This document shows positions 60,538-64,000 of a DNA stretch of 64,000 bases, piece after piece. Made by a program: the position numbers and the translations under genes. Source of the DNA: Rhyzopertha dominica (lineage: Eukaryota; Arthropoda; Insecta; Coleoptera; Bostrichidae); the NCBI GenBank assembly GCA_025024175.1, contig QCXZ01000001.1:6696001-6760000 (forward strand). Direction: 5' to 3'. A model generated the notes under the pieces. The model saw only the letters and a list, made by a program, of their open reading frames with translations, made no database searches and was not told the DNA's origin. Positions within the stretch are counted from its first letter, which is position 1, and each line of letters opens with the position of its first letter.

Positions 60538-62882
60538 ATGGAGCAGGCGGCGAAAAATGCGATATCGTCCATTAAGGCGATGAAACAGGCAGGTTTGGCT
60601 TTTCAGGACAGAATTGAAGTAAAGCAGCTAGGTCCACTTATACAAAACCAAGCCATCGTAAAAGGTAAAACTGTTAAAAAGAAATTTTACGCAAATGTAC
60701 GCAAATGATATTTCGTTAAGTGGCTGCTTCAAAAGTACGAGGCATGTTTTTTAAGTAAGTACCGTTTTGGAATTAAAAAAAGACGTGCAAAGATATCGCA
60801 ATAATTTTATCTTACATGAAAGCCTGTACCTTAATCTACTTTTCTACATAATTTCCGTGAATATTGAGGCACTTGTCATAACGTGGCACCAGTTTTTGTA
60901 TACCCTCCTCATAAAATTCTGCCGCCTGACTTGTTAACCACTGTATCACAAATATTTGTTCAATGTCTTACAATAAGACGCTGCATTGATTGTCTCATTA
61001 CGAGGCAGAAACTCCACTAGCAATACTCCTTTTCTGTCCCAAAGAACTGTGCACATGATTTTCCGGGCAGAAATTGTTTGCTTAAACTTCACTTTTTTGG
61101 GTGATGATGAATGTCGCCATTCCATGGATTGTTGTTTCGATTCTGGTGTGACGTAGGCCACCCATGTTTCGTCACCAGTAACAATTTGGTCTAAAAAATC
61201 TTCACCTTAATTGTGGTACCGCTCAAGGAAAGTCAATGCACTGCCTAAACGTTGGGTTTTGTGCAAATCCGTCAACATTTTCGGAACCCAACGTGAACAC
61301 AATTTCCGATAATTCAAGTTCTCGGTCACAATGCGATACAAAACACTACGAGAATATTGAGGAAAGCAGTCGCACAATGATGAAATTGTAAAGCGTCTGT
61401 TTTCTCTCACCTTTTCGTTCACTTTCTGCACCAAATCTTCATTAACGACGGAGTGGGCGTCCTTCGTCATGCACATTTGTGCGGCCATCTTTAAATGCTC
61501 TCACCCATTTCCTTACCATTCCATCACTCATAATGTTTTGTCCGTAAACTTCACAGATCTCACGATGAATATCGATCGGTTTACGCCTTTAGCACTAAGA
61601 AATCGTATAACAGCCCGTACTTCACAATCGGCGGGACTCACGATTGTCGGAGGCATCTTAAACACTCAGTAAACAACGTATACAATGAAGAATCAAACTG
61701 TAATGGCGTCAGTGCGTAGACAAGAGATGTAGGTAACCAGCGCACATGCGCGGAACGCCGACCGTAGCGCTGCGGCGGCGGAATCGCAAAACGGTACTTA
61801 CTTAAAAAACATGCCTCGTAATTCGTTGTTTTGTTTGCTTACTATAATGGCAGGTGACGATTGTGATCCGGCCTGGGTTAAGACGGGAGTTACGGATTTG
61901 AAGCATCTGGGCGAAAAAATTAAAAAACGTTCAATTTGTCAAAAACATTTAAATTCCTCGCTAGAATCAACTAAGCAGTGCTTACAGGCTTGAAATTTTG
62001 AAACATAAAGACGCGGTTAAACAAAATTGTTACATACTTGGTCGTTTAATTGATTGCATTAAATTTTGTGGAGGATTTGAGCTGGCTTTGCGCGGTCACG
62101 ATGAAAGAGTAGATAGTCAGAATCCGGGAGTTTTTAAGGGTTTGGTTAATTTAATGGCGGAAATTGACACAACGTTAAAATCTCATATCGAAAACTCTAA
62201 AAATAGTGTTTTTTCGGGCCTATCCAAAACGATACAAAACGAACTCTTAGCGATAAGTCACGGATTTATTCGGGAACAAATATAATCAGCAGATTTCATT
62301 GCTACAGCAGCGCCAGTTAGATAGTCTTAAGGTTAAGAATTCAATCTCCGCATTTTCGACTTCGGTTCAAAAAATTAGGGACGAGTTGGACGTTAACATT
62401 CCTGAAGCAACCGCGCCTTCAAAGTGACAGTGTTTTATTGATGGTAACAAACATAATATGGCTAAAGAAGTTTGCGAAGTAATAATTACGAATGTATGTA
62501 ATAGATTCTTTTCGAGCGATTTTTTAGAGGCGTCCTTCTTGAATCTCATTGCTTCCTAGAATAGAGCAAATCATTTCCCAACAAATATGATTTAAACGCG
62601 ATTACACTTGAACACGAGTTAACAACGACAATCTATCACCGAGAAGATTTTCGAAATGCAAATGGAGCCGTTCATGTTTATCAGTTTTTGATGCAAAATA
62701 ATTTAGGCAGCGTGTTTCCGGAAACTATTAAACTTTTAAAAATTATTTGTACCATTCCAATGACGACGGTCGAGAGCGACCGGTGTTTTTCAAAATTAAA
62801 GAGAATTAAACGTTTTCGCGCAATACTATGGGTTAGAACTGACTTGATGCATTGGCAATGTGCTCTATTGAAAAAGAACTAA
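60538..62882 (+). pseudogene. hAT transposase (TTF zinc finger / DUF4371 / dimerisation domain), interrupted
   Basis: Reading around the nested mariner, the N-terminal part starts MEQAAKNAISSIKAMKQAGL. The TTF-type finger segment is cut between GCFKS and NSLFC at a TA. It resumes with PAWVKTGVTDLKHLGEKIKK. Frame 61998-62285 continues with ILGRLIDCIKFCGGFELALR and GFELALRGHDERVDSQNPGV, typical of ZMYM1-like DUF4371. The end of the gene keeps the dimerisation motif IPMTTVESDRCFSKLKRIKR (62750-62810). Stops and a large missing catalytic core make it inactive. Confidence 0.75.
60738..61818 (-). mobile_element. Internally deleted mariner nested in the hAT element
   Basis: It has the same ends as the mariner at 43557-44890, between TA pairs (60736-60737 and 61819-61820). 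About 245 bases are missing at 60951-60958, which removes the second and third catalytic Asp. It keeps TGDETW and SMEW, which copy 1 has lost. It has its own stop (TAA for GAA) at about 61207 and a rearranged segment near 61450. Non-autonomous. Confidence 0.8.
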
Positions 62883-63231
62883 TACAGTCAAATCCAAATT
62901 TTAATGAACTCGTAATTGACCATTTCGCGGCTCAAAATAATAGGCGCATGGACTTCACATACAAATCGTAAATTTGAATAATATTTAATGTTTATTTTGT
63001 AGAACCACGAAGGGGGTGGGGTTTTAGCCGGTAAGAATCCGACACTACCCTGCTGGCCGGCAGCAGGGTGTCTATGCAAGGTTTCCCTTCCTCCACGAAA
63101 AAAAAAACAAAAAAAAGTTCGTTGGCTGTTGCCCCCCCCCCCACCCCATTTAAAATTGTTACGAGCTGCCACTAATCGCAATTTTATTTCTTCCCCCGAC
63201 GTTAAAACCTGGCTACGCCCTTGGGCCTATG

Positions 63232-64000
63232 GATTCTGTTCTTTTCCAAATTCCACAGTTTGTGAATTATAATTTGTCCACAAAATTTACCCGTGTTTAA
63301 TTTAAAGCTGGTATGAATTTCGAAAATTAATTACAAATACGAAATACAGTGTATCTTTCACGGACTCCATAATTTCGCTTTTTCATTTCCATTCGTATCT
63401 GAACGAGCCCATTGAAATTTTACAACTAACGGGCGTATTTAAAACGATTTATTGACATAATTACCGAGCACAGGTCGTAAATTTCAGTGTAGGTAATTGC
63501 CTCAGAATATTTTCACGCGTGAGCAAACCACCGATAAGATTTCCCGGTAGCTGAGGCAATCAAACACCTCAGTAAATCTCGTTAATTGTTAAGAAATGTC
63601 AAGAAAAGCCCAGCACAGTCGGAAAACTCCTCTAACTTCGACGGTTTCCATACCGTCCAGAAGGCAGAAAAGAAATCTGATATCAGGATCACCTGTTGCG
63701 GGGCATCCCCGGTGTTCATTAATGTAACGCCCCGGGCCAGTTGCCATTTATACGAACATCCCCTAATTGGGGGCAGGTAATTTGACGCGTGTTTACTAGA
63801 GTAGACTGTAACGGATTCACTTAACCTCGTTTGGGGACGCCATTAACATGATAACCCCTGGCAACCCGTGCCGATAATGCAACACGGAATTAGCAGTGAA
63901 AAATTTCGGCTTTGTCTATAGGGTACGTTGCGAAATACCAGGATTGTATGACGCAAATCGAATCTGCACAAAGATGTTCGAGATCTACCGATTGGGCGTA
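63232..64000. other. Window end, no gene recognised
   Basis: 63590-63900 is richer in G+C than its surroundings and has an open frame of 64 residues (63586-63780) without a known domain. It could be a regulatory block or part of the long intron of the gene at 45545. Confidence 0.35.

Larger units (their letters stand above)
59934..63223 (+). mobile_element. hAT element (ZMYM1-like transposase) with 8-bp duplication and nested mariner
   Basis: The inverted ends CACGGGCGTAGCCAGG (59934) and CCTGGCTACGCCCTTG (to 63223) are flanked by the 8-bp duplication GGCCTATG (59926-59933 and 63224-63231). Inside are subterminal direct repeats, a broken transposase gene and a complete nested mariner at 60738-61818. 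The ends share GGGCGTA with the element at 52773-55012, so both may belong to related hAT families. Confidence 0.85.

Overview
The window is animal nuclear DNA, almost certainly from an insect. The genes are split by many short introns (often about 50-70 bp, GT...AG), the non-coding DNA is AT-rich, and the sequence is full of DNA transposons (mariner, IS630/Tc1-like, hAT, P, Harbinger) typical of insect genomes. A beetle is my best guess, but that is inference. Scattered N bases mark draft-quality positions.

Layout from left to right. 353-1949: a foldback repeat. 3012-4685 (-): SDF2, an ER MIR-domain protein ending in HSEL. 6287-9013: relics of a LINE and a P-element transposase. 9597-23431 (-): one large 35-exon gene. 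Its exons join in frame into a predicted 2,049-residue channel with four consecutive six-transmembrane/pore/cyclic-nucleotide-binding repeats, the architecture of CNGK (TetraKCNG) K+ channels. Two of its introns hold large transposons. 24780-25870 (+): an HP1-type chromobox protein with an unusually long charged hinge, divergent from the channel gene. 26173-28451: a second copy of the IS630-like element found inside the channel. 34154-41324 (-): complete COPB2 (beta'-COP), 909 residues, with Harbinger-related fragments in its introns. 43557-44890: a decayed mariner. 45545 to beyond 51690 (+): the first two coding exons of an unrecognised gene with very long introns that hold a palindromic MITE and a solo LTR. 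The last 13 kb contains two hAT elements (each with an 8-bp target duplication), one interrupted by an internally deleted mariner, plus a second solo LTR and LINE fragments.

The intact genes are not an operon-like group. SDF2 (ER folding), COPB2 (Golgi-ER transport) and HP1 (heterochromatin) are housekeeping neighbours of the channel. The most notable object is the four-repeat channel. Its filters are GFGD in repeats I-III and GTGD in repeat IV, and each of its four cyclic-nucleotide-binding domains departs from the consensus in a different way.
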